Source of the DNA: JAWCNN01 sp038848005
GTDB lineage: Archaea > Thermoproteota > Bathyarchaeia > Bathyarchaeales > Bathycorpusculaceae
Length of the DNA stretch: 43,444 nt
Direction: 5' to 3'
Assembly: GCA_038848005.1 (NCBI GenBank)
Contig: JAWCNZ010000013.1
Span: forward strand, 1 to 43,444
Below are positions 16,052-24,672 of the stretch, piece by piece; position 1 is the stretch's first letter; each line of letters begins with the position of its first letter. The notes under the pieces are model-generated. The model saw only the letters and a list, made by a program, of their open reading frames with translations. It did no database searches and had not been told where the DNA came from. The translations under genes were made by a program, and so were the position numbers.

Positions 16052-16437
16052 ACTCAAATGTCTTTATATATGCTGCCTTAAACATGGAGGAAATAGGCGA
16101 AAAAGCAAGAGTTCTACTTAGGAAGGTACAGCAAGGCGAGGAACAAGCATCTTCATCTGTGCTTACATTTGACGAATTAGTCTGGGCTGTCAAGAAGCAT
16201 AGATCCATTGAAGACGCCATAAACGCTGGTGAAGCGTTCCTCAACTTCCCAAACGTGAAGCTTGCAGTAGTGGATGAGGAGCTACTGGCCTTGGCATTAA
16301 ATCTTATCAAGAAATACAAGTTAGACCCAAGAGATTCCATACATGCGGCAACGGCAATTCTAGAAAAAGCCGACGTCATAATATCTACGGACTCACATTT
16401 TGACAAAATAGAAGAAGTGCGGAGAAAACCGTTCTGA
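16039..16437 (+). CDS. PIN domain ribonuclease toxin (VapC-like)
   Basis: A 132-residue PIN domain starting MLYLDSNVFIYAAL (first catalytic Asp), then VLTFDELVWAV (Glu), LDPRDSIHAATA (acid) and VIISTDSHFDKI (terminal acid), the quartet expected for a metal-dependent ribonuclease. VapC toxins cleave tRNA or rRNA and stop translation. It is coupled to the antitoxin gene by a 13-base overlap. It lies directly upstream of the 5S rRNA gene; that placement is not known to be functional. Confidence 0.87.
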   Translation: MLYLDSNVFIYAALNMEEIGEKARVLLRKVQQGEEQASSSVLTFDELVWAVKKHRSIEDAINAGEAFLNFPNVKLAVVDEELLALALNLIKKYKLDPRDSIHAATAILEKADVIISTDSHFDKIEEVRRKPF

Positions 16438-16487
16438 AATAGAAGCGAAAAGTTAATGAGCAAAGGCTTAACGTGTATTTTTGGGTT

Positions 16488-16604
16488 TGCCGGCCATAGG
16501 GCGCGGGACCCACCCGATCCCATTCCGAACTCGGAAGTTAAACTGCGCTCCGTTCCCGGTTGTAGTGTGGTCTTCGGCCACGCGAACCCGGGAAAGCTGG
16601 CAGC
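16488..16604 (+). rRNA. 5S ribosomal RNA
   Basis: Helix 1 is TGCCGGC (16488-16494) paired with GCTGGCA (16596-16602). Between them are the conserved 5S elements GGGACCCACCCGATCCCAT, CCGAACTCGGAAGTTAA and a GTGTGGTCTTCGGCCACGCG loop D/E arm. The boundaries may extend a few bases because GGG and CCC flank the helix. No 16S or 23S gene is adjacent, as is common for 5S genes in TACK archaea. The open frames crossing it are not genes. Confidence 0.93.
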
Positions 16605-16694
16605 CCGCTTGTTAGAGCATGTGTCAGTTTGTGGTGGAATTACCTAAAATTTATAACTAAGCGTTGACAGTTTTTCCGAGAGGTGAGCGAGTTC

Positions 16695-17837
16695 GTGAAC
16701 ATATTGGTGGCGTTGGCATCCTTACCGAATCAGAAAGTGCAGCTTCTTCCAGAGGAGTATTCATGGATTCTAAACTTACTTGTCTGGATAATTTTCATAT
16801 TTGCCATGATGTTTTATGGACAAAAAATTCAGTTGTACGCCACGCTTAAGGAAATTGAAGGTTCTCTTTATAAATTGAAATATATAAAGGATGAAGGGAG
16901 AAAAATTGCGATAGAAACGATCAAAGAAATTGGAAAGCCACAGGCAGAACCCACGGAGAGGGTCGACAGGTTTTTGGAGTATTTTACCATAACGCCGCAA
17001 AGCCTTGACCCTGCTGGCATTGTCTGGAAACTTGAGCATATTCTTGACGTTAGGGATGTCCGTTTCAAAGATGAAGTAAAAATGATGGCGCCAGCAGCAG
17101 ACGAAACTCAAGCGAACAATTTGGAAAACACTTTGGAAGCAGCAATGGCGTTAAATTACATTTACAAAGTTATAAGACACTTTTATTTGTTGGGTAAAAA
17201 AACATTAAGCCTCTACGTTATAATGCAGTTGCAGATGATACTGCCTATTGTCATGCGGGAAGCAGAAGCTTACGCAAGTGCATTAAAGGCTTTTGCTTAT
17301 GGACAACCAATAGGCGACGGGGCAGGCGCATTAGTAGCGGCAAAACTAATGCATGGACACCCAATAAGGAAAATCCCAAAAGACTGTGTTGTTGCAACGG
17401 TGCCAATAGAAGGACGCACCGCATATGTTGTTAAAGCTGAAGGTCCTGGAGGAAACGTTGGAAAGGTTGGAGATGCAGTAAAAACAATTATAGAGGAAAA
17501 TGAAGGGAAAATCGCCACAATAATTATGGTTGACGCTGCTTTGAAACTTGAAGGCGAGAATGTAGGTGAAGTAGCAGAAGGGGTTGGAACAGCCATAGGC
17601 GGACCAGGCGTTGACCAATTCAAGATTGAAGAATCTATCCTAAAATATCGCATTCCAATAAACGCTGTAATAATTAAGGAGGACATTGGCGATGCAGTTT
17701 CGCCTATGCGCAAAGAAATTTTTGATGCCACTGACAAGGCCATTGAAAGAATAAAACATGTAATATTGGAGAGAACTAAAGAAGGGGACAAAGTGATAAT
17801 TACTGGAGCGGGCAACACTATTGGCATTGGACAATAG
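16695..17837 (+). CDS. DUF1512 family archaeal protein
   Basis: About 380 residues of an archaeal-specific conserved family of unknown function. One N-terminal membrane helix (WILNLLVWIIFIFAMMFYG) anchors a soluble domain. The C-terminal half has IGDGAGALVAA, VATVPIEGRTAYVVKAEGPGGNVGKVG and GTAIGGPGVDQFKIE, Gly-rich loops of the kind that bind nucleotides or peptides, plus a final ITGAGNTIGIGQ. GTG 16695 is chosen over 16683 because GAGGTGAG at 16679-16686 lies at Shine-Dalgarno distance from it. A TATA-like AATTTATAA precedes near 16647-16655. It is likely co-transcribed with the zinc-ribbon membrane gene 13 bases downstream. Confidence 0.8.
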   Translation: MNILVALASLPNQKVQLLPEEYSWILNLLVWIIFIFAMMFYGQKIQLYATLKEIEGSLYKLKYIKDEGRKIAIETIKEIGKPQAEPTERVDRFLEYFTITPQSLDPAGIVWKLEHILDVRDVRFKDEVKMMAPAADETQANNLENTLEAAMALNYIYKVIRHFYLLGKKTLSLYVIMQLQMILPIVMREAEAYASALKAFAYGQPIGDGAGALVAAKLMHGHPIRKIPKDCVVATVPIEGRTAYVVKAEGPGGNVGKVGDAVKTIIEENEGKIATIIMVDAALKLEGENVGEVAEGVGTAIGGPGVDQFKIEESILKYRIPINAVIIKEDIGDAVSPMRKEIFDATDKAIERIKHVILERTKEGDKVIITGAGNTIGIGQ

Positions 17838-17850
17838 GAGAGAAGAATAA

Positions 17851-18261
17851 ATGAGCAAAACTTCGTCTACAACAACAAAAATCTCCTCATTCATGTTAAT
17901 GATAATTTTCATAACCTTGATTTTGTCTTTGATGGCTTTAGTTTCGGCTATTGGTTTTCAGAGTAGTGGAGAATGGGAGTATGCGGTAGGCTTGTTATTG
18001 ATAGGGTTTTTTGGGTTAGCTCTCTCCACGTATATGTTACTTCAAACTAGAAGGCGGATATTGGGTTTAAGAATTGAAATTCCACAGGTAACAACAACGA
18101 TTGAATGTAGGAAATGTGGATTCAAAAGCATAAGAGAATTTCAGCGTGGCGATTACATTTTTAAGGAAGTTGAACCGTGTCAGAAATGCAACGAAAAAAT
18201 GTTGATAACCGCCATATTTAGGGAAGTTAGGGAAAAAGAAAAAAGCGCTTTTCCCTTCTAG
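17851..18261 (+). CDS. membrane protein with C-terminal zinc ribbon
   Basis: 136 residues with two N-terminal membrane helices (SFMLMIIFITLILSLMALVSA and AVGLLLIGFFGLALSTYML). A cytoplasmic zinc ribbon follows, with CRKCGF and CQKCNE knuckles about 28 residues apart. I do not recognise a named family, though adjacent placement with DUF1512 suggests a membrane-associated partner (inference). AGGAGAG precedes ATG 17851. The end overlaps the convergent methionine aminopeptidase gene by four bases. Confidence 0.65.
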   Translation: MSKTSSTTTKISSFMLMIIFITLILSLMALVSAIGFQSSGEWEYAVGLLLIGFFGLALSTYMLLQTRRRILGLRIEIPQVTTTIECRKCGFKSIREFQRGDYIFKEVEPCQKCNEKMLITAIFREVREKEKSAFPF

Positions 18262-19163
18262 GTTAAGACAACACAACCGTCTTTAACTATCAAAACTGTG
18301 TGTTCCGCTTGGGCAACTGGTTTTCTGCTTGCTTCAATAAACACTGGATACCCCATTATAGCCTTCGAATCCAACAGTTCCCTAAATGCCTCATAATAAT
18401 GCGTGTTTGGTACAACATTTTTTAGCCAACGCTCAGCAAAAGGCAAAGTCCTGAAATTTTCCTCGATGTATTTCAGAAGTTTTTTGGAGTATGAACTTTT
18501 TAGTGGTTTATGTTTGAGAAAGCGGAAAATCACCGTTTCTGGGTTATCTTCAACTCTGCCAGCAGCCTCGGGAAGCGTCACGAAAGGCTCAATGGCGTAG
18601 GCTTCGCCTAACTTAATTTTTGAAAAGGATAAATGCGAAACGTTTGGTATTGAAGTGCCAGCATGCACAAGATAACGTCCAACTTGATGTCCAGTTAAGT
18701 TTGAGATGGGCTTAAAACCATACGCCTTAATTGTTTTCTCAATTATGGCGCCAAGCTTTGAAGTGGACATTTCTGGTTTTATGTTGATTATGGCTTCGTT
18801 TAGGGCTTTTTCCGCCGCTTCCACCAAACCCTTGTATTCTGGGTTAAAACATAACGTGACGGCAGTGTCGGTTAGATAGCCGTCCACATGAGCGCCAATA
18901 TCAACCTTAACCAAAGATTTCGGTGGAATCCGCCTTTCATCATTCGGAGGAGACGTGTAATGCGCCGCTATTTCGTTTACTGAAACGTTGCATGGAAAAG
19001 CTGGTTTTCCACCCTTCGCCCTTATAAGCCCCTCAGCCTTCTCACAAACTTCAATTATCAGCATTCCTTCTCTAACAAAATTTTTTAGGGCTTCTCTGGT
19101 TTCACGGAGAATTTTTCCAGACAAACGAAGTTTTTCAAGAGCTTCCTCATCGTAAACGCTCAT
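18258..19163 (-). CDS. map: methionine aminopeptidase, type II
   Basis: Removes initiator Met from nascent proteins. The five metal ligands of the pita-bread fold are visible: VKVDIGAHVDGYLTDTAVTL (two Asp), GHQVGRYLVHAG (His), YAIEPFVTLP (Glu) and QAEHTVLI (Glu). The insertion typical of type II enzymes is present between His and the last Glu (RFLKHKPLKSS..WLKNVVP). About 301 residues, normal for archaea. ATG 19163 is preferred over GTG 19172. It is transcribed toward the DUF1512 pair and overlaps its last gene by four bases. Confidence 0.95.
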   Translation of the reverse strand: MSVYDEEALEKLRLSGKILRETREALKNFVREGMLIIEVCEKAEGLIRAKGGKPAFPCNVSVNEIAAHYTSPPNDERRIPPKSLVKVDIGAHVDGYLTDTAVTLCFNPEYKGLVEAAEKALNEAIINIKPEMSTSKLGAIIEKTIKAYGFKPISNLTGHQVGRYLVHAGTSIPNVSHLSFSKIKLGEAYAIEPFVTLPEAAGRVEDNPETVIFRFLKHKPLKSSYSKKLLKYIEENFRTLPFAERWLKNVVPNTHYYEAFRELLDSKAIMGYPVFIEASRKPVAQAEHTVLIVKDGCVVLT

Positions 19164-19225
19164 TAAATTCACGCTGTTAATGGCTAAAATATCTAAAAGC
19201 TTAAAAGGTTAATGATGAAAAACGT

Positions 19226-19783
19226 TTAAAGTTTTGGCTTGTAAACTTTTTGTTCTAGAGTTGCAAAACGGTCTTCGCCAACATGAAAAATCATTTTTGC
19301 CTTTTCTATGTTGTATGTGCCATTGAAGGCTTCTTTGTCTGCATAGGCTTCAACCACTTCGCCCACAAAAACCGTGTGGTCGCCAGTTTTGAATTGGCTG
19401 TGAAGACTGCACTCTAAATGGGCTACGCACTCCTTTATTATTGGAGGTTTCACCTTTTTCGCTGGCTGAGGCGTTAAACCCGTCTCTTTAAATTTGTCGT
19501 GGTTTCTACCGCTTTTTGTGCCGCAAAAAACCGTTTCATCAAGTATTTCTATTGTCGGAATGTTAACGACAAACTCTTTTGTTTCTTCGATAAGCGCATG
19601 CGAATATCTTTTGGGGGCAACGCTTATTGCCACAAGTGGCGGGTTTATTGATGTGGGCATAGCCCAAGCAAGCGTTATAATGTTGGGTTTTCCAGCTTTG
19701 TCAACACATGAAACGAGTACCGTGTGCATTGGATGTAGAAGCCTATAAGCTGAAGCCAAACTGACATAAATTTTCTCAGACAT
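19226..19783 (-). CDS. flavin reductase-like FMN-binding protein
   Basis: A 185-residue split-barrel flavoprotein. Diagnostic pieces are HPMHTVLVSCVDKAGKPNIITLAW, PPLVAISVAPKRYSHALI, EFVVNIPTIEILD and CVAHLECSLHSQF, followed by GDHTVFVGEVVEAYAD, matching the flavin reductase domain family. It could reduce FMN with NAD(P)H or serve as an electron carrier; the partner is not apparent. The gene lies between the MetAP and trpS genes on the same strand, 14 bases after trpS, so co-transcription with trpS is likely. Confidence 0.88.
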   Translation of the reverse strand: MSEKIYVSLASAYRLLHPMHTVLVSCVDKAGKPNIITLAWAMPTSINPPLVAISVAPKRYSHALIEETKEFVVNIPTIEILDETVFCGTKSGRNHDKFKETGLTPQPAKKVKPPIIKECVAHLECSLHSQFKTGDHTVFVGEVVEAYADKEAFNGTYNIEKAKMIFHVGEDRFATLEQKVYKPKL

Positions 19784-19797
19784 CGTAACGCCTCACA

Positions 19798-20904
19798 TTA
19801 ACGTTTCAGTTTAAATTTATCAATTATATTTCTTGCTTTTTCCCTCTTCTGTCTATGCTCAATCAAGAATTTATTAACTCTTTCAGTTAAGTCCGTTTTG
19901 CATTCGCCGCATAATATTTCGCCAGCTCTGCACTTCCGCTTTCTTTCAGCCAACTTTTCATCACTTTCTTCAAATAGATAATTAAAATATTGGAACACCG
20001 TGCAGATGTCGGGGTTGCCGCCGAGTTTCCGCTGTTCCTCAACTGTTGCCCTTCCGCCAGTGAAAGCATTCCAGAGTTTCCTTTTCACAAGGTCTGGCGG
20101 GTCTATGGTGAAAATGGATGTTTCAGGCTCTGAAGCGCTCATTTTTCCGCCGACGCCTAAGCCGGGCAAGAAGCGGCAGTGAATTTGGGCTGGTTTGTAA
20201 TAGCCGAGTTTTTGGGCTATGTCACGGGTAATGCGCCAGTAAGGGTCTTGGTCTATGGCTGCTGGAATAAGGGCTGGAACGTTTTCGCCTGTTAACTTTG
20301 CATGTATGAAGCATGGAACTGCTTGGAGGGCTGGCCAAAAAATCCATCCGATGTTTGTGCTTTCTTGAAAGCCGAACGTGGCTCTAGCTGTTGAATAGGT
20401 TATGCGTTTCGCAACTTCTAGAGCTATGTCATAAAGCAAATCTATGTCGCTAACATCAAAAATTATAAAAGTGTTTTCAGGTTTAAAACCCAAGGCGATT
20501 AAATCCAAGGCATTTTCATAACCGAAATTTTTCGTGTCTTGAAGTTTCAACTCGTCTTCAACCAAAAACTTTTCGTCGTCTGTCATCTGAAAATAAAGCC
20601 TAGTTTTAAACTTGTCCTGCAAATGCTTCGTGAAAATCCATGGAACAAGATGCCCGATGTGAACAGGTCCGGAGGGACCTCTGCCGGTGTATAAAACGAA
20701 TTTTGTTCCTTTTTCGTATAGGTCGAGGACAACATCCAAATCGCGGTGTGAAAAGAAGAGTTTTCTTCGCAGTTGAAGGTGCAACTCGCCTGTGTATTTT
20801 GACATTTTTTGCAGTATTTCTTCTGTTAGGGGTTGCGTGCCAAATTCCCTTATTAGGCGTTCATAATCAACTTTGCCCCTAACCTCCCAAGGAGTGACAA
20901 CCAT
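19798..20904 (-). CDS. trpS: tryptophanyl-tRNA synthetase
   Basis: A class I synthetase of the archaeal/eukaryotic TrpRS group. The HIGH motif appears as GPSGPVHIGHLVPW and the KMSKS motif as GGKMSASEPETS. The FGFQESTNIGWIFWPALQAVPCF segment belongs to the tryptophan-binding region, and AAIDQDPYWRITRDIA is the conserved element after it. ATG 20904 gives about 368 residues beginning MVVTPWEVRGKVDYERL. The TTG at 20946 lies upstream of the start expected from the TATA-like TGAATTTATT (20970-20961, minus strand). It is the cognate enzyme for the tRNA-Trp at 9067-9237, which is not adjacent. Confidence 0.95.
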   Translation of the reverse strand: MVVTPWEVRGKVDYERLIREFGTQPLTEEILQKMSKYTGELHLQLRRKLFFSHRDLDVVLDLYEKGTKFVLYTGRGPSGPVHIGHLVPWIFTKHLQDKFKTRLYFQMTDDEKFLVEDELKLQDTKNFGYENALDLIALGFKPENTFIIFDVSDIDLLYDIALEVAKRITYSTARATFGFQESTNIGWIFWPALQAVPCFIHAKLTGENVPALIPAAIDQDPYWRITRDIAQKLGYYKPAQIHCRFLPGLGVGGKMSASEPETSIFTIDPPDLVKRKLWNAFTGGRATVEEQRKLGGNPDICTVFQYFNYLFEESDEKLAERKRKCRAGEILCGECKTDLTERVNKFLIEHRQKREKARNIIDKFKLKR

Positions 20905-20946
20905 CTCCTCTTTTTCGTCGCCCAAGCATACGCCCCATCCGTGCAA

Positions 20947-21155
20947 AGCGTTAGCGCCCTAATAAATTCATGAAAACCGTAATAAGTTTTGTGTAAGCGA
21001 AAAGTTATAAATGTGATTTCTATTCTGTTGTAACGGTGAAAGTGATGCCCCGCCAATTTACATGACCACCAACAAAAATTCTCACGGCGGAAAAGAAAAT
21101 AAATTAATTTTCCAAGAGTTTTTAAGTCAACAATACCAAATCATTCAGCCAAAAA
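20947..21155. other. intergenic region between divergent trpS and pheS
   Basis: It holds the trpS TATA-like box (20961-20970), an AGTTATAAATG box at 21004-21014 on the plus strand with no matching gene start nearby, and a second plus-strand box GTTTTTAAGTC (21118-21128) suited to pheS. The stretch 21035-21085 has CCGCC and GGCGG that could pair, so a short RNA is possible but unsupported. Confidence 0.35.
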
Positions 21156-21170
21156 ATGAAGGGAAACCGC

Positions 21171-22685
21171 ATGAGTGAATTGCGTTTACGCTTACACGAG
21201 CAGAAAACACTTTTGGCTTTAAAAGAGTTAGGCGGCAAAGCCTCAGTCGACCAAATTGCCGCAAAAAGCGGCTTAGCCCACGCCGCCGTAATGCGTGCAA
21301 CCCTAACATTATCCGCAAAGAAAATGATAATAATCCACGAAAAAAAGCAGACAATTGCCACTCTAAACAAGGAAGGGCTCCAATACGCATATGATGGACT
21401 GCCAGAAAGACTTTTGCTACGTGTCATCCTCAAACTGGGCGAAAAAGCAACAGTGGAAGAAGCCGCCAAAGAAGCTAAACTTGAAAGTGCTTTTATACCA
21501 ATCGCTTTAGGGTGGTTAAACAGGAAAAGTTGGGCTTCGGTGAAGGGAAAAAACTGCATTTTGAAGGTAAGCAAAGAACCTCCATTTGGAGACGACGAAA
21601 ACCTATTAAAATTGATGGCGGAAAAGGGCGCGGTTATTGTAGAAAAGCTAAGCAAGGAGCAATTTGAAGCTTTGGGGCTACTAAGAAAACGGAAACTAAT
21701 AAAACTGGATGAAAAAGTCATCCGCGAACTGGAGCTCACACCAGAAGGCTGGAGCGTCGTCCAAAAAGGGTTGAAGGTTGTTGAAGAAATAACCCAATTG
21801 ACGCCAGAGCTTATAATAACCAAGAAGTGGCGTCAAGCAAACTTTGCAAAGTTCGATGTGACAGCGCCAACGCCAACTGCTTTTCTGGGAAAAATGCATC
21901 CTCTCCAACAAATTATTCAGCGTGCCCGTGAAATTTTCCTTGAAATGGGGTTCACGGAAATTCGTGGACCTGTTGTTGAAACTGCGTTTTGGAATTTTGA
22001 CGCCCTTTTCCAGCCTCAAGACCATCCAGCCAGAGAGATGATGGACACGTTTTATTTGGCTAATCCAAAAGTTGGGAGATTGCCCTCCAAAAATATTGTG
22101 GATGCCGTTGCCAAAACACACGAGAATGGTTGGGTTACTGGCTCTAAAGGTTGGGGCTACAAATGGAACCCAAAAGAAGCGAAAAAGCTTGTTCTGCGAA
22201 CTCACACAACAGCTGAAACAATAAAGTACCTTTCAAAACATAAAAAACCGCCAATAAAGGTTTTTTCTGTCGATAGGGTTTACAGAAACGAGCAGGTCAC
22301 ATACAAAAACATAGCCGAATTTCACCAGATTGAAGGCATAGTCGTAGGCGAAAATGTCACGCTCAGAGACCTCATGGGAACATTAAAAACCTTTTACACA
22401 AAGTTTGGATTGGAAAAAATAGAGTTTTGGCCATGCTATTTTCCATACACCGAACCTTCAGCTCAAGCTGTGGTTTACCATCCTAAACTTGGGCGTTGGA
22501 TGGAGCTTTGCGGCATGGGCTTATTTAGACCGGAGGTTTTGGCGCCGCTGGGCATAAAATGTCCAGTTTTGGCTTGGGGCGGTGGGCTTGAGCGTTTAGC
22601 CATGATTGAGTTGGGATTGAATGACATAAGGCTTCTTTATGGCAATAATCTGGAGTGGCTTAGGAGGACACCCTTATGCCAGTGA
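21171..22685 (+). CDS. pheS: phenylalanyl-tRNA synthetase alpha subunit
   Basis: About 504 residues of the archaeal/eukaryotic type. The N-terminal 200 residues contain winged-helix domains (ALKELGGKASVDQIAAKSGLAHAAVMRA) used in tRNA binding. The class II catalytic core follows: motif 1 around GFTEIRGPVVETAFWNFDALFQPQDHP, motif 2 around VDRVYRNEQ..FHQIEG, and motif 3 GGGLERLAMIELGLNDIR. ATG 21171 follows AAGGGA at a good distance; ATG 21156 is less well supported. It overlaps pheT by ten bases, so the two subunits are co-translated. Confidence 0.95.
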   Translation: MSELRLRLHEQKTLLALKELGGKASVDQIAAKSGLAHAAVMRATLTLSAKKMIIIHEKKQTIATLNKEGLQYAYDGLPERLLLRVILKLGEKATVEEAAKEAKLESAFIPIALGWLNRKSWASVKGKNCILKVSKEPPFGDDENLLKLMAEKGAVIVEKLSKEQFEALGLLRKRKLIKLDEKVIRELELTPEGWSVVQKGLKVVEEITQLTPELIITKKWRQANFAKFDVTAPTPTAFLGKMHPLQQIIQRAREIFLEMGFTEIRGPVVETAFWNFDALFQPQDHPAREMMDTFYLANPKVGRLPSKNIVDAVAKTHENGWVTGSKGWGYKWNPKEAKKLVLRTHTTAETIKYLSKHKKPPIKVFSVDRVYRNEQVTYKNIAEFHQIEGIVVGENVTLRDLMGTLKTFYTKFGLEKIEFWPCYFPYTEPSAQAVVYHPKLGRWMELCGMGLFRPEVLAPLGIKCPVLAWGGGLERLAMIELGLNDIRLLYGNNLEWLRRTPLCQ

Positions 22686-24355
22686 TTACACTTTACGAGA
22701 AAAGGTTCTCCAAGTTTCTGGGCAAGGAAATAACGGTTAAAGAGTTGGTCAAGCAACTGCCTTGGATAGGCTTTGACATAGAGGAAATAGGCGAAGACTA
22801 CGTTAAGGTGGAGTACAACCCAAACCGCATCGACTTTTGCAGTTACGCTGGGGTTGCAAGAGCCCTAAAAGGCTTTATGGAATTGGAGGAGGGAATTCCG
22901 AAACACTGGGCTGAAGAGCCTAAAACCACACTTTTTGTGGATGAAGCTGTCGCAGAGGTTAGACCCTTCATGCTTGCGGCTGTTGTCCGCAACATAAAGC
23001 TTGACGAGGAATCGGTTGTCGAATTGATGGAAATGCAAGAGGACCTTCACTGGGGGATAGGCAGAGATAGACGCAAAGTTTCCATAGGAATTCACAACTT
23101 GGATGTTGTTAAACCGCCCTTCACGTACACAGCTGTCGAACCTACAAGCGTAAAGTTTGTTCCATTGGGCAAAACTGAAGAGATGAATTTGAAGGAAATT
23201 TTGGAAAAGCATGAAAAGGGAATCGCCTACCGCCACATAATAGACTGGGCGCCGAAATATCCACTTTTAACAGACAGAGACGGCGCCGTTTTATCTATGC
23301 CTCCAATAATAAACGGCGAATTAACACGTGTAACAAGCGAAACAACAAACCTTTTTTTGGATGTTACTGGAACAAGCTACGAAGCAGTGGAAAGAGGCTT
23401 GAATATACTGGCGACAGCCCTAGCCGACATGGGCGGCGCAATCGAAAAAGTACACGTGAAATATCCAGACAAAACCGTTGTCTCGCCGAATTTAGAGCCT
23501 GAAAAGATGAAGTTAAGGGTTGATTATGCAAACAAGCTTTTAGGTTTAAAACTTTCAGAAGATGAAGCGATAAAATGTCTACGCAAGTGCAGATTAGACG
23601 CGGAAAAACTTGGAAACAGCGTTTTAGAAGTTTCCTATCCAGCTTATAGGATAGACATAATGCACGAAATAGATTTGGTTGAGGAGGTCGCCATAGGCTA
23701 TGGCTATTATAGGCTTAAACCCACAATCCCATCTGCAATAACGGTTGGAGAGCAGCATCCAACGAACAAGCTGGCGAACACTGTCAGGCAAATAATGGTT
23801 GGCTTAGGATACCTAGAAGTTATGAACTTCACGCTTACCAACGAACGCATCCACTACGATTTTATGCGGATGAAACCGCAAAAGCTAGTTAAACTTGCAA
23901 ATCCAGTATCGAAAGAATACACAATAATGCGGCAGCTTCTTTTGCCTGGACTAATGAAGAACTTGGCTGAAAACAAACATGAAAGTTATCCGCAAAAGCT
24001 TTTTGAGGTTTCAGACATTGCCAAAATAAACTTGCGTTTAGAAACAAAATGTGAAAGAAGGCTTCACGTGGCTGCTGTTTCAGCACATTCAACAGCAAAC
24101 TACACAGAAGCAAAATCCACAGTGGAAGCTCTACTCTCCAATTTAGGCTTGAAAAACCGGCAGATAAAACCCGCCAAACATCCAAGCTTTTTAGAGGGCA
24201 GAACAGCCACAATACACATTAAAAACAAACAAATAGGCGTTTTAGGCGAAATCCACCCAGAAGTCCTAAACAACTTCGAAATTGAAAATCCAACATCAGC
24301 TTTCGAAATAGACTTGGAAATTCTAACCAAACAAAAACACATGCAAACTCTCTAA
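22676..24355 (+). CDS. pheT: phenylalanyl-tRNA synthetase beta subunit
   Basis: 559 residues, the archaeal-length beta subunit. The VKVEYNPNRIDFCSYAGVARAL region is the B1-like start, followed by a B3/4 editing domain containing HWGIGRDRRKVSIGIHNLD and LSMPPIINGELTRVT. A B5 domain lies around KLLGLKLSEDEAIKCLRKC, and a catalytically inactive class II-like core contains LVEEVAIGYGYYRL and IGVLGEIHPEVL. ATG 22676 overlaps the pheS end. It is followed after 64 bases by the structured RNA candidate. Confidence 0.95.
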   Translation: MPVITLYEKRFSKFLGKEITVKELVKQLPWIGFDIEEIGEDYVKVEYNPNRIDFCSYAGVARALKGFMELEEGIPKHWAEEPKTTLFVDEAVAEVRPFMLAAVVRNIKLDEESVVELMEMQEDLHWGIGRDRRKVSIGIHNLDVVKPPFTYTAVEPTSVKFVPLGKTEEMNLKEILEKHEKGIAYRHIIDWAPKYPLLTDRDGAVLSMPPIINGELTRVTSETTNLFLDVTGTSYEAVERGLNILATALADMGGAIEKVHVKYPDKTVVSPNLEPEKMKLRVDYANKLLGLKLSEDEAIKCLRKCRLDAEKLGNSVLEVSYPAYRIDIMHEIDLVEEVAIGYGYYRLKPTIPSAITVGEQHPTNKLANTVRQIMVGLGYLEVMNFTLTNERIHYDFMRMKPQKLVKLANPVSKEYTIMRQLLLPGLMKNLAENKHESYPQKLFEVSDIAKINLRLETKCERRLHVAAVSAHSTANYTEAKSTVEALLSNLGLKNRQIKPAKHPSFLEGRTATIHIKNKQIGVLGEIHPEVLNNFEIENPTSAFEIDLEILTKQKHMQTL

Positions 24356-24404
24356 ACAGCTAGAATAGTAACGTTTAATTTTTAAGGCGTACTATTATCT
24401 TTCA

Positions 24405-24622
24405 GCGATGATACAAAAGGAGCGTTAAATCCCACCGGATAATCCATGCAGACGGACCCAACAGAGGCGACAAGCCGTTGAAGGCGGGTTTACCCAAGCA
24501 TGGGACACGGTGGGCGCGGGCGCAAAATTCCCACGCCGGAGAGAGCTTAACCAAGAGGAGCGTGTGGCTCCACAATGAAGTTAAGTGATAGGTATCGTGG
24601 GAAACACCAAACGCCCGCGAAA
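24405..24622 (+). ncRNA. structured RNA candidate between pheT and tyrS, unassigned
   Basis: No plausible coding frame spans this GC-rich block, but many helices can be drawn. GCGTT/AACGC (24422-24426/24610-24614, extended by GG/CC with one bulge) closes the ends. Inside are CCCACCG/CGGTGGG (24431-24437/24508-24514), TCCATGC/GCATGGG (24443-24449/24498-24504), GGCGcGGG/CCCaCGCC (24513-24520/24530-24537), CTTAAC/GTTAAG (24546-24551/24580-24585) and GGAGC-GTGTG-GCTCC (24557-24571). TTTAATTTTTA near 24374 could be its promoter. ACA follows helices directly at 24505 and 24572, so an H/ACA-type guide is one hypothesis. It lacks RNase P and SRP signatures. GTGGGA (24597-24602) can alternatively pair with TCCCAC (24430-24435). 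Confidence 0.55.
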
Positions 24623-24672
24623 ACAACTTTTAAGTTTAACTTTTGCATACAAAATTAGAAGGTTTGATAGGC

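Noticed and set aside
16456..16647. Open reading frame across the 5S rRNA
   Set aside because: It is the 5S sequence read as protein.
21004..21110. Small RNA gene in the trpS-pheS gap
   Set aside because: A TATA-like box and a possible CCGCC/GGCGG pairing exist, but there is no conserved motif; too weak for a call.
21122..21823. Long antisense frame opposite pheS
   Set aside because: Low-complexity Ser/Phe-rich translation, an antisense shadow of pheS.
24405..24622. Structured block as RNase P or SRP RNA
   Set aside because: The RNase P RNA is clearly at 35572-35889, and no SRP helix 8 signature (GGAAGG..AGCAG) is present.
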